A stretch of 64,000 nucleotides of DNA from Metopolophium dirhodum (GCF_019925205.1 NC_083560.1:22649145-22713144), one strand, 5' to 3'; shown: positions 1 to 12,017, counted from the first letter of the stretch. Numbers and translations: made by a program. Notes: a model not told the origin generated them from the sequence alone.

Positions 1-996
1 CTTCAAAAATAGTAATAATATTGTGAAGTTTTTATACTAATATAAGTTACGTATTAAATACATTTTACAAATATTCTACAGTTTTTGTCCCTACTAGACC
101 CCCCCCCCCCCACTAAAGAAAAAAAAAGTTTTCTATGTGGCCTGGTAACAATTTGAATGGCCTGCAAACATTTTCGCACCAACAAAAAAAAAAGTTGAAA
201 TGACGCCCCTGAGACCGTCATTGCTCAAAATCGTATACAATGATTTTATATAATTGATTTCAAATTAAACCCATCCATTACAGCGACCCATCTGAACACT
301 ATAGGTATTAATATTTACCAATCGTTACCAGCACACAGATTAATATTATGATTATTGTTTTTTTTTTACTATCTTTGTTGATTATTCAGAATGGCAAACA
401 TTTTATGTTGCTGTTCAAAATTAAAATTATTACACGGCTACTCATATTAACCAAAATACTTTCTTACCATTTTATTTGTAGTTTATAAGCACAAGCAGAC
501 ATTATTTTGCAAGACACGTCAACTCGCATTACCTAGTTCGACAGTGTTTGGCCGGCAATTCCGACCACTGCTGTTCGAATACACCACTACACTGTATTTA
601 CAGTACACACCCAGATATTACGCCATAATTTTAAGTTAAATGTAAAGAACGTGTTAACCGTTAAACCAGTACCTTGCTTTCAATTTATAATGTTCAAATA
701 CCTATATTATTTTTTCTACCTGCTGCTATAAATATTATATTAGCTATGACTGAGTTGCGTCTTGCGTCCTCAAAACGAGACACAATTAGTTACCGGTTAG
801 CTTACAATAATGAATCGATTCACGATTACAATTTACGATTAACGATACAAATATCAAATACTTACCGCATTTAGAACTTTATACCGAAGATAATAATATT
901 ATATGGTGTGTAAAACAAGGTCACAAGTCACAGATTATATAGACGTACGGGGTGATAAAATATATTGCGGGGCCCTCATACAATATGCAAATAATA
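1..996. other. AT-rich spacer with one repeat end
   Basis: No gene is supported here. A 13-base C run lies at 99-111. From 212 to about 305 the sequence matches one end of the dispersed repeat family described at 43255-44450, in inverse orientation: an exact GCTCAAAATCG-type core, then the CATCCATTACAG motif. The rest is unremarkable AT-rich sequence. The short open frames present have no recognisable protein features. Confidence 0.5.
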
Positions 997-1489
997 TTAA
1001 GAGAACGTCACACCCGCATGTGTTATCTCCGTCTTACAAATGTACAACATAGCAAAAACTGTCTTGCGCGGGACAACTTTTATCTTTCTGTGTTTGTAGT
1101 AGTGGCTGCCATCGGCGTAACTAAGGGGGAGGGGGGGATAGGAGGGCTTTGCCCTCCCGTATTAGTATTTAGCCCCCCTAAAAGGTTTTACTTTTCAGCC
1201 CCTCTTTATAGGCTCGTAGTTAAAAGTTAAAACCCAAATCCTTACGAAGAAAAAAAAAATGTTTAAAATAATTAAAATATAATATAATATACGTGGATGT
1301 ACCAAGTACGAATTTATCGTAATATTGGTCATAGTTTTCGCGGAAGAAATGTGCGTGCTGTGTATAGCTTATCTGCTTATTGCATATTAGCTTCAAGCTT
1401 ATATAACGCCCCTATGGGTTATGGCTCATCATAATATTATATATTATTTTATCATATTTAAATAGGTACCGTTATTGGCAGGGCCTTGC

Positions 1490-1640
1490 ACCCGAATCAT
1501 TTATTCGGGTTTCGGGTTTCGGGTGCTGGATGTATTTGGGTGTTCAAACACCCGAATAAAAATTTTAAACAAACATTTGGGTTTTCAAAACCGTTATTAT
1601 TCGGGTTAATATTGGTTAATATGGGTGCTGAGAAATCTGG
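1490..1640. repeat. Iterated CCCGAATA / TTCGGGT motif
   Basis: Short motif and reverse complement alternate through this stretch (TTCGGGTTTCGGGTTTCGGGTG, then ACACCCGAATAAA and further copies). Such arrays resemble the subterminal regions of hAT-like elements elsewhere in this window. It is followed by a C run (1662-1673) and an A run. Confidence 0.45.
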
Positions 1641-1787
1641 ATAAAACAGAACTTTTGATGACCCCCCCCCCCCAAAAAAAAAAAAAAAAAAACAGAAAGT
1701 GTTCATGTTTATGTTATTCATAATAAAATATAAATGTTTTACCCAAATTCGCAACGTTTGTTTTTAACTAAACTAGGTTAATTAATG

Positions 1788-1854
1788 CTCGCGGAAGCAA
1801 TGCGTAAGCAGTTCCCGCGGCGTCGTCGGTTCAAAACTGGAAAAAAAAAAAAAA
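1788..1854 (+). mobile_element. SINE-like 67-bp retroposon, copy 1
   Basis: The insert is about 53 bp of GC-rich sequence followed by 14 A residues. It is bounded by perfect 12-bp direct repeats GGTTAATTAATG (1776-1787 and 1855-1866), a classic target-site duplication of LINE-driven retroposition. The body contains GGTTCAAA, similar to the B box / T-arm of tRNA genes. It aligns with the insert at 8948-9014 over nearly the whole body. No A box is seen, so it is either the 3' half of a tRNA-derived SINE or a 5'-truncated copy of something longer. Confidence 0.7.
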
Positions 1855-3606
1855 GGTTAATTAATGTACAGTAGTTACCTTTTTCTATGAACTATAAGAA
1901 ATAAGACAATGGGAAAGTAATTATTTAACTACCTATTCGTTTTATTATAGGCATTAGAGTCCACGTAACTCATTTTTTTTTACTATATAACATGTCTAAA
2001 ATCTTAATAGGTACTGGAATTAAATAACATACTAGTATATTTAAAAAAAAAAATTGTAGGTACTTATTAAAAATATTCAGAAAATTTTTATTTGATAAAC
2101 AAACAAAAAACAGTCATCAAAAATCAAAATGTTTACAAGGCTTTCTGTGGTCAAAAAATAGTTAACTTACTAGAGCCTAATCCCATTTAAAAGTAAATAC
2201 AAAAACATAATGAATAGGTTAGGTTGCAATAGGTTTTATTTTGCAAAATCAACAGTTACAACAGATTGATATTTTAATTTTGCATAATGTTACGTACCTA
2301 TTATATAACAGAATAGGTATTGATTATTTTGTGATGACTTAAAAATTAAAAAAAATAATCTTTATAAATATTATGAATAATATTATTATACTATAACTAA
2401 AAGGTAATATAAAAAATATATAGGTATTCACAAATTGTACGATGAAATAATAATAAAATTGAAAATTGAGTAGGTACGTATAGTGAGAGGCGCGTCGTAG
2501 ACTCGTAAACCGAATGTGATACAAATTACAAATGTACAATTTCCCACATGCCAAGTCGATGGATATAATAAATAATAAAATATTAAAATGTTTAAAATAG
2601 ATGGCCATAGGGGCGCTGACTGTTGAGCCATAGACAAATAAAATAAAATATAAATTATGATTTCGTGATTACCGAAAAACTGGTAAATAATAAATATAGC
2701 CGCGTATTACGATATTCGAGTTACTAAATTAGATATTATAGGACATAGGTAATTCCGCTTTGGAAGTTCGTCGCAAATAATGAAATAACACAAGTTATTA
2801 TTATAGTTATTAGTGTTTGGTATTTTGGTCACGGCTGTCAATACTTTCAGTTTTGTTGAGACCACGTCTATTTTATATTGCTATTGGCTATATTTGGATT
2901 TATTTTAATAATAAAGTAATAAAGTAATAAATTATATCATTTAATAGGTATGAGAAATAATTAAATACTTAATATTTTAATCAGAATCAATTAAATTATT
3001 AAACATTTTAATGGATTTTATTTTCAAGAAATTACCTATGATTTTTTGTTAGATTGTTCCTGTTATTATTATTGTTGATTATTTAACTCCACAAAATCGA
3101 ACTCACCACAAGAAATACATACGAAATGATATTATGTCGCATGAAGAATGAGAAAAAATTCTTGTGAGTGTTTGAAGTATATAGATACTTGATTTCAGCA
3201 AAGTTTTTGTGACTATTAAGTTTCAGTGACGCTGATTAGGGGGGTGTGGGGGGCGTGTATTTTACACTTTGGTTTTCTAGGACTCTGGCCCCTGTAACTA
3301 TTCAATCCTAGTTACGCCCATGAGTGGCTCCAAAATGGCTGAACATATAGGCTAGACAATTATCTATGCAACAGCGTGCCTATATTTTAGATAAATACAG
3401 TAAATACAGTATAAGTTCTTCTTTACGTGTTGTGAAAATTTGGTAGTTCTACAACAAATATGGTGCGAGAAAAGTTGTCCCGCGCAAAACAGTTTTTGCT
3501 ATGTTGTACATTTTATAAGACGGAGACAACACATGCGGGTGTGACGTCCTCTTAATTCAACTTATCAACAACTGTATAATAAGTAATATCAATTTAATAT
3601 AAAATA

Positions 3607-4205
3607 TCCTAGGCTGACAAACCGTCTCCACTCAGAATCGTTTTTCGCGTACAATGATATTATTATATCTTTGAATTCAAATTGAATACCATCCATTACA
3701 GTAGCCCACTTGTAACCTAGGTACTGCCTACAGCAAGGCGACGCCCCCTTACCCGCTTTTTAAATAACTTTTTAAAAGATAGGTATAAAAACAAAAAATT
3801 GTATGCATTTTTAACTCAAAGTAAGGTCGTGACTTTTATGAATTTCGTCAATATTATATTTTTAAACGTTTATAAACAAATACTGTGACTGTATTTTTAA
3901 TATTTTTAAATTTTATAATATTAACAACTTATGAGCAATTTTGGATTCTACTTCCCAACTTTTTTACTGAGCGAAAATATCGACTTATAAAGTAGAAAAA
4001 ACTACATAAAATAAAATATGTCATCATATGTCTAAAATAGCTCAAAAAGCATAAACAAATTTAGTGATATTTTTCAAGTACGTATCTACGTAAACAGTTA
4101 TTTGTTTTTGAGTTACAAATACCAAAAAAATCAATATTGATATTTTCGAAAACTGGTATTGCGTAAAAATTTCAGTTTTTCCTTATTTATTTATTATTTT
4201 TCTCG
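3607..4205 (-). repeat. Dispersed repeat family, inverse copy
   Basis: Begins with the family end (GGCTGACAAACCGTCTCC, then CTCAGAATCGTTTTTCG), continues with CATCCATTACAG and CACTTGTAACCTA blocks, then AT-rich interior. The same ordered blocks occur near 30.7, 31.4, 36.7, 43.3, 45.8, 58.8 and 60.6 kb. No coding capacity is visible. Confidence 0.7.
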
Positions 4206-4778
4206 ATTATTATTAAGAAGAGTACTATAGGTTATCAAAGCTCGATCAATTTTCTTTTATGTACAAGTGTTAACTGTTAAGTGTATTGTACCTACAAATG
4301 GTGTGTTCATAAAATAGTGATTAATTTGTGTTGTTGAAACTATAATTTCAACTGGAAATGAGATGTAGTTATAACTTATTTTGTATAGTATGTGACAAAT
4401 ATAACTTAAATTGGAGGCAAAATTTGACAAGCTATTATGATGGTGCATTTAATATGCAATATGATTTGTAAAAGGTTTACGCTCATTAATACAAAATGAG
4501 TAGAAAAATGCAATACAATATGTATCATATAATGTAGCGCAAAATATTTGAATTTAACAGTAGTTGTTGATTGCTGTGGAGCAACTGTGCAGCAACTGAG
4601 TGTGTACACGATTTTTTTGATACAATTAGAAGTAGCATTTTTAGGTAAGCTTTTGTACCTAATATAACTTTTTGGTTGTTGGGTGGGTGGTATTAACTAC
4701 TCTTGAACCACCTACTGAAAAATGTCAAACCGCCTCTGCACATCGTTGTCGGCAACGTATAACACTAAAGTACATAAT

Positions 4779-4809
<31 letters not shown>

Positions 4810-5864
4810 CGGCGTGTGGCGTCGTCGTCCAAGCAAGTAGGTACAATCCGACCCTCCGCAGACAGTTTGTTGTGAAAATGTCAAATGTGTGCATGTTGAG
4901 GGCCTATAATATCTATTTATATTTTATTATTTTATAATGTCCACAATATTATAACTATGTAGAGTTATAAATATTAGTAATTGTTATTAATATATATTGT
5001 ACACGAGTGTCGAGTACACGACACACATTCAGTTTAGTCGTAGTGGCGAAGTCGTAGTGACGCAGAGGTGTAACTTAAAATTATTTCTGTACGATTCGAT
5101 AATAATTTGTTCTCAAAATTCCAAAATGGACAGTGCGTTTTCAATCCAATTTAAAATCAGAATTTCCGTTGTTTTTTTATATTATTATATTTTGTTGGGA
5201 ACTGAAGTGTCCCGTATTTTGAATTTTCATTTCATTTTTATGGACGCCCTTAGTGTAGACGCCGCGCCACTATTATTAATTGAGCAAAGCGAATAGTATG
5301 CGACGCAATAATAAAAGCGCCATAATATTTTTAATATTGACGTAAACAATTCACTAGCAGTATTATTGGCCGTAAACGATTGAGTTGCAGCAGTCGTGCC
5401 TAAATTATTATCGAAGTTAAATTAATAAAATGCAGTTTCACCGCCGTTGCCACGCAGTCGTAGTTTTAAAAATTACGTATAAAGTATTAAAGTACTATAG
5501 TTGTACATTTGAACCGTCAAAATATAATATGATCGTCAGACCTGTATTTTAAAAGGTTTTGGTCGATTAGTCGTTTACCTCAGATACATTGAAGCTATAA
5601 TATTATATCTATATTGTGGCTGTGGACCGAGCACGGGCACTCGGACAATTCAATGTAATAATTTATTAATTTGTCGATAAGACTGCGGGGCTATAAAAAC
5701 GGTAAAAATTAAAAACGTACTCGGGATATCCCTATCTACACTATAATGCACGGCGCACGCACACACTTATCAGGTCGGCCCTTAGTCCTAAGTGTATTAC
5801 CTAATTAGGTAACCGGAATAGCTTATTAATAGGTTCGGATTTGAAGGCAAAAGCCTTTTTTTTT

Positions 5865-5895
<31 letters not shown>

Positions 5896-7660
5896 GAAAA
5901 ATAATTTTTAAATAAAATTAGTGTCGTTTAACATGTAAGACGATGAACGTATATTTTTTTTTTTTTGGCCTTTATTGTGTTTAATTTTCAATTAATTTAA
6001 TAGTTTTATACACGACATACGTATAAACGGTACAAATCAATAAGTGTCCATTGTCGACTGTTGATTATTTCTAATGGGTTTTATTATCGGCGATATTTAG
6101 GTACCGATATCGCTAAATACTTTATCGAGTATTTGGTATGGCCAGTTAATTTAACGTTTATAAAAGTACCCATACTACCTATATCTATAGATTAAAATAT
6201 GTTCATAATGCGTTTATACTTACTATAGATTCAAAATTGTTCGTCAGTCCGTCCCGATTGCATTTTCTATGTACGGAAATATTTTAAGCCCAAACCATCA
6301 ACGTTTTACTGAAGACAGTTTATCTGAGTACCTACATAATAGTGATTTTTTTTTAATACACACTAGTTAAATACACAATATACAAACTATTTAATATTTT
6401 AGTAAATTTTTTTTATAAGAATTGCTATTTTTTTATATAAATTAAATGCTTTTTTTGCCTCTGCCATTTTAAATGCTTTTTTTTTACTGATTATGTTGCC
6501 TTTAAATTCGAACCGTACTTATTATTATATTATGCTCCCGGCCCGCACTATCATTACCTATAATAAGCTGTAATATTATATGATTTATGATTGAGCAGAT
6601 TGACACAAAGTTTTTTGCACAGTGCTATAAATTGCTCAGTATGGCCAAAACTAGCATATTATACCCGACCCAACAGCGGCCCGCTAATGACAATAAGAAA
6701 ATGCCTACCCTGCCCCTCCTTATGATGCCGCTGTATCTGTTACCACGTTAAATGGTTGTAGGACACTTTATACGGTCACCTAGAAAGAATTAAAACCACG
6801 GACAGTCTGTACTGTTTTAGGTAGTAACAACAGTCAATATGGCGAATTATATTTTACCTATTTGTAGGTATTATAAAATACAATTTAGCCATTTAGGTAT
6901 TTTTGGGAATTACACCTTAAAAATTATAATGTAATAGCTTATAAATTTCATTAACCATACGAATATTTAACATTTAAAAATAAATACTTCAAGAATAAAA
7001 TATGAATGCGCCTTTAATAATAGAACGCGTTAAGTGCGTGACCGATTCAACTTATTTCGAGTATTGTGAATTTAAATAAAAAATCATTGTTTTTATTATT
7101 ATAATTAATTTTCTTTAAATACTCATACTATTTAATTAACATAATTTGTTTAATAATATAATAATAGCATTTTTGTTTTAATTTGTATTTTAGGGATTAA
7201 CGGGGGATTTCACTTATCCGTGATTGCCATGGCAGCTACTATAACACTCTATTTCGTAGGGCGTGGACAGGGACGTAGCCAGAATTTTATTTCGGGGAGG
7301 GTCAAGTTAAACAAATAATAAAATATTTAATTTTAAACCTTGACACTATCTTTGACCCCTAGTTTTCAGAGGTTTTAAGTTTAAGTTACGACTTACGAGT
7401 AAATTACATAAAAAGTTTAATAAATAAATAATATTTTTAATTCATTTTCTCGAAATATATAGAACGTTTCCTATAAACAGGTCGACAGGTCGTACGTCGG
7501 ACTACTGGTGTTATGAAATTGGACTATATACCTATACGTAGATTATACACTATGCAAATATATTTTGATAGTTTAATATTAATAATTATTGTAAAGGTAT
7601 GTTTATAAATAATTATAATATTGTTATCTGTTTATTGTTTTTGAATTTTTTTCGGGAAAA
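4206..7660. other. AT-rich spacer, no gene seen
   Basis: Holds an ATT microsatellite (4778-4807), an AAT microsatellite (5866-5894) and, at about 7264-7310, a GGACGTAGCCAGAATTTT string resembling one terminus of a DNA transposon. A short open frame starting at 5126 (56 codons, hydrophobic middle) is not convincing as a gene. Confidence 0.5.
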
Positions 7661-7664
7661 TTAT

Positions 7665-8200
7665 TTTTGATTTAAACGATATTTTAAACAAAATAAATTG
7701 CTTGATTTTTAAACAATTTAAAACAGTGTTTAAACCGTTCATTTAAATTAACTTAATTTAAATTAAAATGTAATTTACTTATATGCTAATATGCCTTGTA
7801 CTAACTACTAGTTTATGTTTCACTGTTTATTTATTACTTATTTTAAATCTTAAAAGTATTTTTAATATTTTCTGAATGGATGTTTTATGTAGACATTATG
7901 TTATATTATTAACTATTAAGAAAAAACATTTTAAATTTGGTAATTTATTTAATAAAATTAAAATGAAGGGTGGTTACAGATAAAATTATTTAATACTTTA
8001 ACGTTTTTTCTGAAGGATATCTATTATTATTTATTATAATTTATAAACCAAAATAAATAAACCAAAAAAAAAACACAATGTTCACTTGGAATTTACACTG
8101 TTTTAAACATATTATGTAACAATGAACAAAAGCTTAAAACAAATGCTTTGAATTCATGTTTTAAACATGTTTAAAATAAGTTGTTTAAACATAACAAACC
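7665..8200. repeat. Iterated TTTAAAC / GTTTAAA motif region
   Basis: GTTTAAA and TTTAAAC strings recur densely at both sides of the stretch (7665-7770 and 8095-8200), with AT-rich sequence between. This is the arrangement expected of a non-autonomous hAT-like element with subterminal motif arrays, but I did not find exact termini or a target duplication. Confidence 0.35.
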
Positions 8201-8286
8201 TGAGTATTTCTACTTACGTTGCTTGTCGAATCCTCATTTTTTTAAAGAAATGAAGAAATCCAAAAATACATATACTTACTATAAGA

Positions 8287-8430
8287 ACTGTTTTTTTTTT
8301 TTTTGTAACTTTGGAGATAATGACATAGCATATAGTTACTTCTTAGGTAGAATAGTAAACGCTTTAATCTCTAAGTAACGAGTAAAATAATTGAATTACT
8401 TTTTAAAAGTAACTTAGTTACTTATGCAAT
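8287..8430. repeat. Iterated AGTTACTT motif
   Basis: AGTTACTT, its reverse complement AAGTAACT and close variants recur several times in about 140 bp. It is probably the subterminal part of another DNA transposon; termini were not located. Confidence 0.4.
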
Positions 8431-8947
8431 ACTATCATAGGTGGAAAGGCTTGAGGAGACTAAGCCCCCCCCTTCCAGAAGTTCAAAGTACAAGTCTTAA
8501 CCCTCATGGCCCACAAAATTTTAAAGTGACTAAATATACTAATATACCAATATTCTAATTATAATTAGAATCGTAAAATTCATATTTAAATAATTTAATA
8601 ACTGAATTAGAAAATAAATTATAAAAAAATATTCAGTGATGAAAATTAAATTAAATTCGTAAGGATGTAAGTACTAACTTATTATCATAACTTGGAACGA
8701 TCGTAATTATGTAGTATTAATAATAATAGTAATTATACCCGCATAGGTTGTTTATCATTATCAGTAGAGTTAGGATGTTGATGACTTTTGCATTTTTTTC
8801 CCTTTGATTCTATACAATGCTATCCTAGCTAAAAATTTATTTCCCTTGATGCAAAATATTCTAATTTTATTTTGCATTTTTTTTGCATTTTTAACGTAAT
8901 TTTTCAACATTTTAAGTCATTTTTCATCTTTTAGGACATTTTTTGTA

Positions 8948-9014
8948 TGGCGGCGTCGCGGAAGTAATGCGAAAGCAATTCCCACGGCGCCGTTGGTTCA
9001 AACCGAAAAAAAAA
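8948..9014 (+). mobile_element. SINE-like 67-bp retroposon, copy 2
   Basis: Second copy of the element at 1788-1854, with a 5' end extended by about six bases and a shorter A tail. It is bounded by perfect 15-bp direct repeats AGGACATTTTTTGTA (8933-8947 and 9015-9029). It is inserted inside the hAT element, so it postdates that element. The body again ends in GGTTCAAA before the A run. Confidence 0.75.
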
Positions 9015-9079
9015 AGGACATTTTTTGTACTTTTAGTACAATGTGGGGCATTTTTCTCAAATTATAGATTTTAGGGCAA

Positions 9080-9373
9080 ATGTTACACCCAAGTTTGGAA
9101 ACAAATTTAATTTATTTAAAATCTAACTTTGGATTTGCACAAGTAGTAAAAAATAATTTTAATATTATTAATGTGGGATTTTGTTGTGATTACATTTATC
9201 CAGGAGATTTAACTACTGATGGCATGACCTACTTCAAGTATGCACCTATAACGTCCGTTGATGTCGAGCGAAGTTTTTCATCATACAAATATTTATTAAC
9301 TGATCGACGTCGTCGTCTTTTGTTTGATAACATCAGACACATTTTAATTGTACAGTGCAACAATGCAATATGA
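9080..9373 (+). pseudogene. hAT transposase C-terminal (dimerisation) fragment
   Basis: A 97-codon open frame. Its second half contains the motif SVDVERSFSSYKYLLTDRR followed by NIRHILIVQCN, which matches the conserved C-terminal dimerisation domain of hAT-superfamily transposases. The catalytic core and the BED finger are absent, so this is only the tail of a transposase left inside the short hAT element at 8765-9679. The apparent ATG at 9080 is probably just the first Met in the retained segment. A more decayed relative with a frameshift lies at 28976-29055. Confidence 0.85.
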
Positions 9374-9781
9374 ATATTATTATTACATCAACATCCTATT
9401 AATGAGAATATTTTTAATATAATTTTTTTTTATTTATATTTTACTTTTTAATTTATTTTTAATATTGAAATTTATTTATAAATTATTTAATCGCTTAATA
9501 TATTTAGAAATTCACATTTTAAATTACTATTACACCCATATCTCTAATAAAAATTATTATTTATAAATACGTTTTTTCACTTACTTAATTAGTTTTTTAG
9601 ATAATAATTTTTAAGGTCATTTTTGCGCTTTTTTAGGGCATTTTTGTGTGTTTTTTATGTCATCAACATCCTAACTCTAATTATCAGCAATCGTTTGCGC
9701 CGCGTCGCGCGTCGTCCCTGTTTCGATGAAATTACGTATTAATATGGTATGTAACTTATACATTTTGTACGAGGCACCACA

Positions 9782-9890
9782 TTTTAGAAGTACCTATTCT
9801 AAACAGAAATTATTAAGTTATTCATTTTTAATTTAGAATTATAACCAATGGCGGATTTAAGGGTTTCAAATAAAGTCGGCAAAACCATCA
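9782..9890 (+). repeat. Dispersed repeat, copy 1 (mate at 56951-57050)
   Basis: About 100 bp matching 56951-57050 with small indels, including AATGGCGGATTTAAGGG and AAAGTCGGCAAA. The GGCGGATTTAAGGG string resembles the terminal part of common insect DNA transposons. Confidence 0.6.
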
Positions 9891-10157
9891 TAATTTTTTT
9901 TGTACTTAATTATAGTAAAATTGTTTAATATAATCGAACTTTGTAAATTGTCTTGTTGAAATAAATATTTACGAGAGGCTCTAGTACAGTGGTACCGGTA
10001 CCTATAGGTGTGAATGGTGTGATGTATAATGTTCAGCCCCGCCAGTAATTTCACCGAATTTCCGCTTATTATAATACTATACTATAGTCGTAAAGTGGCA
10101 GAATTTTACATGACGTACACACTGTTATTCAGTAACATACTCTGCACATGACACATT

Positions 10158-11128
10158 TACTAGACACTAGACATTACTAACCACTGTGTGACGAGGAGTA
10201 TAAGACCATTCCCTCGGGGTTTTTACACCTTTAGCCATCTGTCGCGAGGGCGGCTCCTTCACGCCTTTTGGGTGACGCGGTCACATCCCTCCGACGGATT
10301 ACGTCAGGGCGCCCAGGCGCCAGGCTGACGGTCCCCCGCCGGCCGCTCTCGTTCGAGATAGATCGGTGGGTTTCGTTTAAACCGCGTCGGCGAGTGCTGG
10401 ATTCGACCCAGTCAAATAGCTCCCCTTCTACTAAGGCACTACTCCCGACAGCCCCCGCGAGGCCATCCACATATGTCGCGAACGCGCGGCCGGCGAGCGC
10501 GAGCACGCGAGGTACACGCGCGCGTCGGACGGACGCACGCCACATAGCTCGACGGGCACTGATACCGTTCGGGCGTTAGCTAAGTCGGGTTTTCAGTGGG
10601 GCTGTCCTCGTCGCACGCGGGATGAGATTGAAGGATCCGTTATCCAGAGTACTCACAACGACTCTTTTCCCACTAGCATCGACACCGGGGCAGTTCTTAC
10701 GCTGACGCGATGCGACCTTTTTTGAGTGGTACGGTTTTCTTTTGCCGGGTGCCGTGTCTGTACCGAATGCTCGGGTTTGAGTGCTTGTCGGTGGGTGTCC
10801 CCTAACCGGACTTCCACCTTGCACGTATTCGCGCACGAGTTGGTCGGGCCCGTGTGCTCTCAGTCAGGTTCGTGCTAAAAGCGCCAGCGCGCTCGCAGAG
10901 GTCCGCGTCTGTTTCGCTCGTCGTGCTCTGACGCCTCTCGCCCAAGCCCACTGGTTTGTCGCAGGTGGTATGGTTCCCCCACTTGGGTAGATGATTCCCG
11001 TGCGGAATAGGAAGGTGCCCTCCATCACCTCAGTCGTCCTTATTCGGGGACCCACGTCGAGGTCTTTTAACATGCCTATCAGGTCTACCCTTCCTCGGTG
11101 CGTTGATACGCCTACTAGACACTAGACA
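10158..11128. mobile_element. GC-rich insert between 16-bp direct repeats
   Basis: A GC-rich island of about 940 bp sits in otherwise AT-rich DNA. It is bounded by the exact direct repeat TACTAGACACTAGACA (10158-10173 and 11113-11128), consistent with a target duplication left by retroposition. The repeat itself contains an internal duplication (CTAGACA), so chance is not fully excluded. No poly-A tract or inverted repeats mark the ends. The inserted piece carries a decayed minus-strand reading frame. Its origin could be a GC-rich non-LTR element, an integrated viral fragment or a bacterial segment; I cannot decide. Confidence 0.55.
10231..11121 (-). pseudogene. Decayed reading frame of unknown origin
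   Basis: One minus-strand frame runs from about 11121 down to 10231 (roughly 297 codons) and is interrupted by only two stops (10864-10866 and 10576-10578). The three segments share the same frame, which is what an old coding sequence with point nonsense mutations would give. Conservative-looking stretches include IRTTEVMEGTFLFRTGIIYP and RVVVSTLDNGSFNLIP; the last third is Arg/Ala rich. No family is recognised. Because the island is GC rich, long open frames occur by chance, and a 103-codon plus-strand frame at 10268-10579 competes. Confidence 0.35.
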
Positions 11129-11480
11129 GTCGATATGACGGTCTGTACTCTATTGAGAAGTCGTGCTCGTGCTCGTAACAATTATACATATACAAATACA
11201 ATAATTACTATAGTCAATAACCATCGATCGACGTACGGAAAAAATAATTAACTATAGTGAGATATGTCTCCAAGTCCGCTTATTGGCAGACAGGTTTAAA
11301 TTCATAGAAATACCTTCGTTTTTTATTTAAACATAATAGTATAATATTTGCAATCTGTGATATTTTCTATACAATATTGAAATACCTATAATATTTTTCT
11401 GGGATTTTATTCTTTTGTGCGTTTCGGATTCGGTGAACACCTGTACCCAGATATCGAATATCCACCGACTTTGGTGTTTA

Positions 11481-11610
11481 CTAGGGATGGGCATGAAATC
11501 CGAATATCTGAATTACCCGAATATCCGGATATCCAAATCCGGATTTGAATCAAATTCTTATCCAGATTTCCCGAATTATCCGGATTATCCGGATTTATGG
11601 ATTTGCTTTT
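11481..11610 (+). repeat. Possible hAT terminus with iterated ATCCGGAT motif
   Basis: Begins CTAGGGATGGGCATGAAATCC, a form common at hAT termini, and continues as an array of CCGAATAT / TATCCGGAT variants. It lies 0.5 kb upstream of the BED-finger exon, so it may be the left end of the same transposon. No right end was located. Confidence 0.45.
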
Positions 11611-12017
11611 TTATGTGACTTCAGACTTACAAATATTTTTAATGCATGGTAAAATAAATTATTTTATTATAATGAAAATTTAACAAAATGTTATATTATT
11701 ATATCAAAGTTCGTATCATAAAAATCGTTCGAAATGTATACATTTCAAATAGATAAGTATAGTATATAGTGTGTATACCCAATTAATTAATCTTTACTGC
11801 ATAACCTTCGGATGGTTATTGAAAAAGGTTTTTTGAAGATAAGTTAAATTTATCTTACAACAATAATTGTTATCGATATAATTGTTTACTCGGACATGTT
11901 CTTTTACAATTATCAAATAAGAATTATCGAAAAATATCAAGTGGAGAGTGGAGACATATTTGTAGGAATAGTATTTCTGTTGCATCAAACGTGTTAACAT
12001 TGAATAATTGTACTATA

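Larger units (their letters stand above)
997..3555. mobile_element. Possible TTAA-flanked inverted-repeat element, 2.55 kb
   Basis: Positions 1001-1085 are the reverse complement, with few mismatches, of 3466-3551. Outside both arms sits TTAA (997-1000 and 3552-3555), so the arms read TTAA-GAG(A/G)ACGTCACACCC inward. A third partial copy of the arm at about 56698-56740 ends at the same base, which supports a real element terminus. TTAA target sites are typical of piggyBac-type elements, but the arm does not start with the usual CCC and I see no transposase in the interior. Two independent single-ended repeats in opposite orientation would also explain the pattern. A SINE-like insert lies inside (1788-1854). 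Confidence 0.45.
8765..9679 (+). mobile_element. Complete non-autonomous hAT-type element
   Basis: Both ends carry a perfect 21-bp terminal inverted repeat starting TAGAGTTAGGATG (8765-8785 and 9659-9679). It is flanked by an exact 8-bp target duplication, ATTATCAG (8757-8764 and 9680-9687), the length diagnostic for hAT elements. Inside are repeated GGCATTTTT / GGACATTTTT strings, a transposase C-terminal frame (9080-9373) and a nested SINE-like insert (8948-9014) with its own 15-bp target duplication. At 915 bp it is far too short to be autonomous: most of the transposase is deleted while both ends and the last coding segment are kept. Confidence 0.88.

Noticed and set aside
4990..5296. Possible small gene with TATA, TCAGTT initiator and a 56-codon frame from 5126
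   Set aside because: TATA-to-initiator distance is about 40 bp, too long. The peptide is short and hydrophobic without any recognised feature.
10268..10579. 103-codon plus-strand frame in the GC-rich island
   Set aside because: GC-rich sequence lacks stops by chance. The minus frame stays open over a longer span with only two stops, so it is preferred, though neither is proven.
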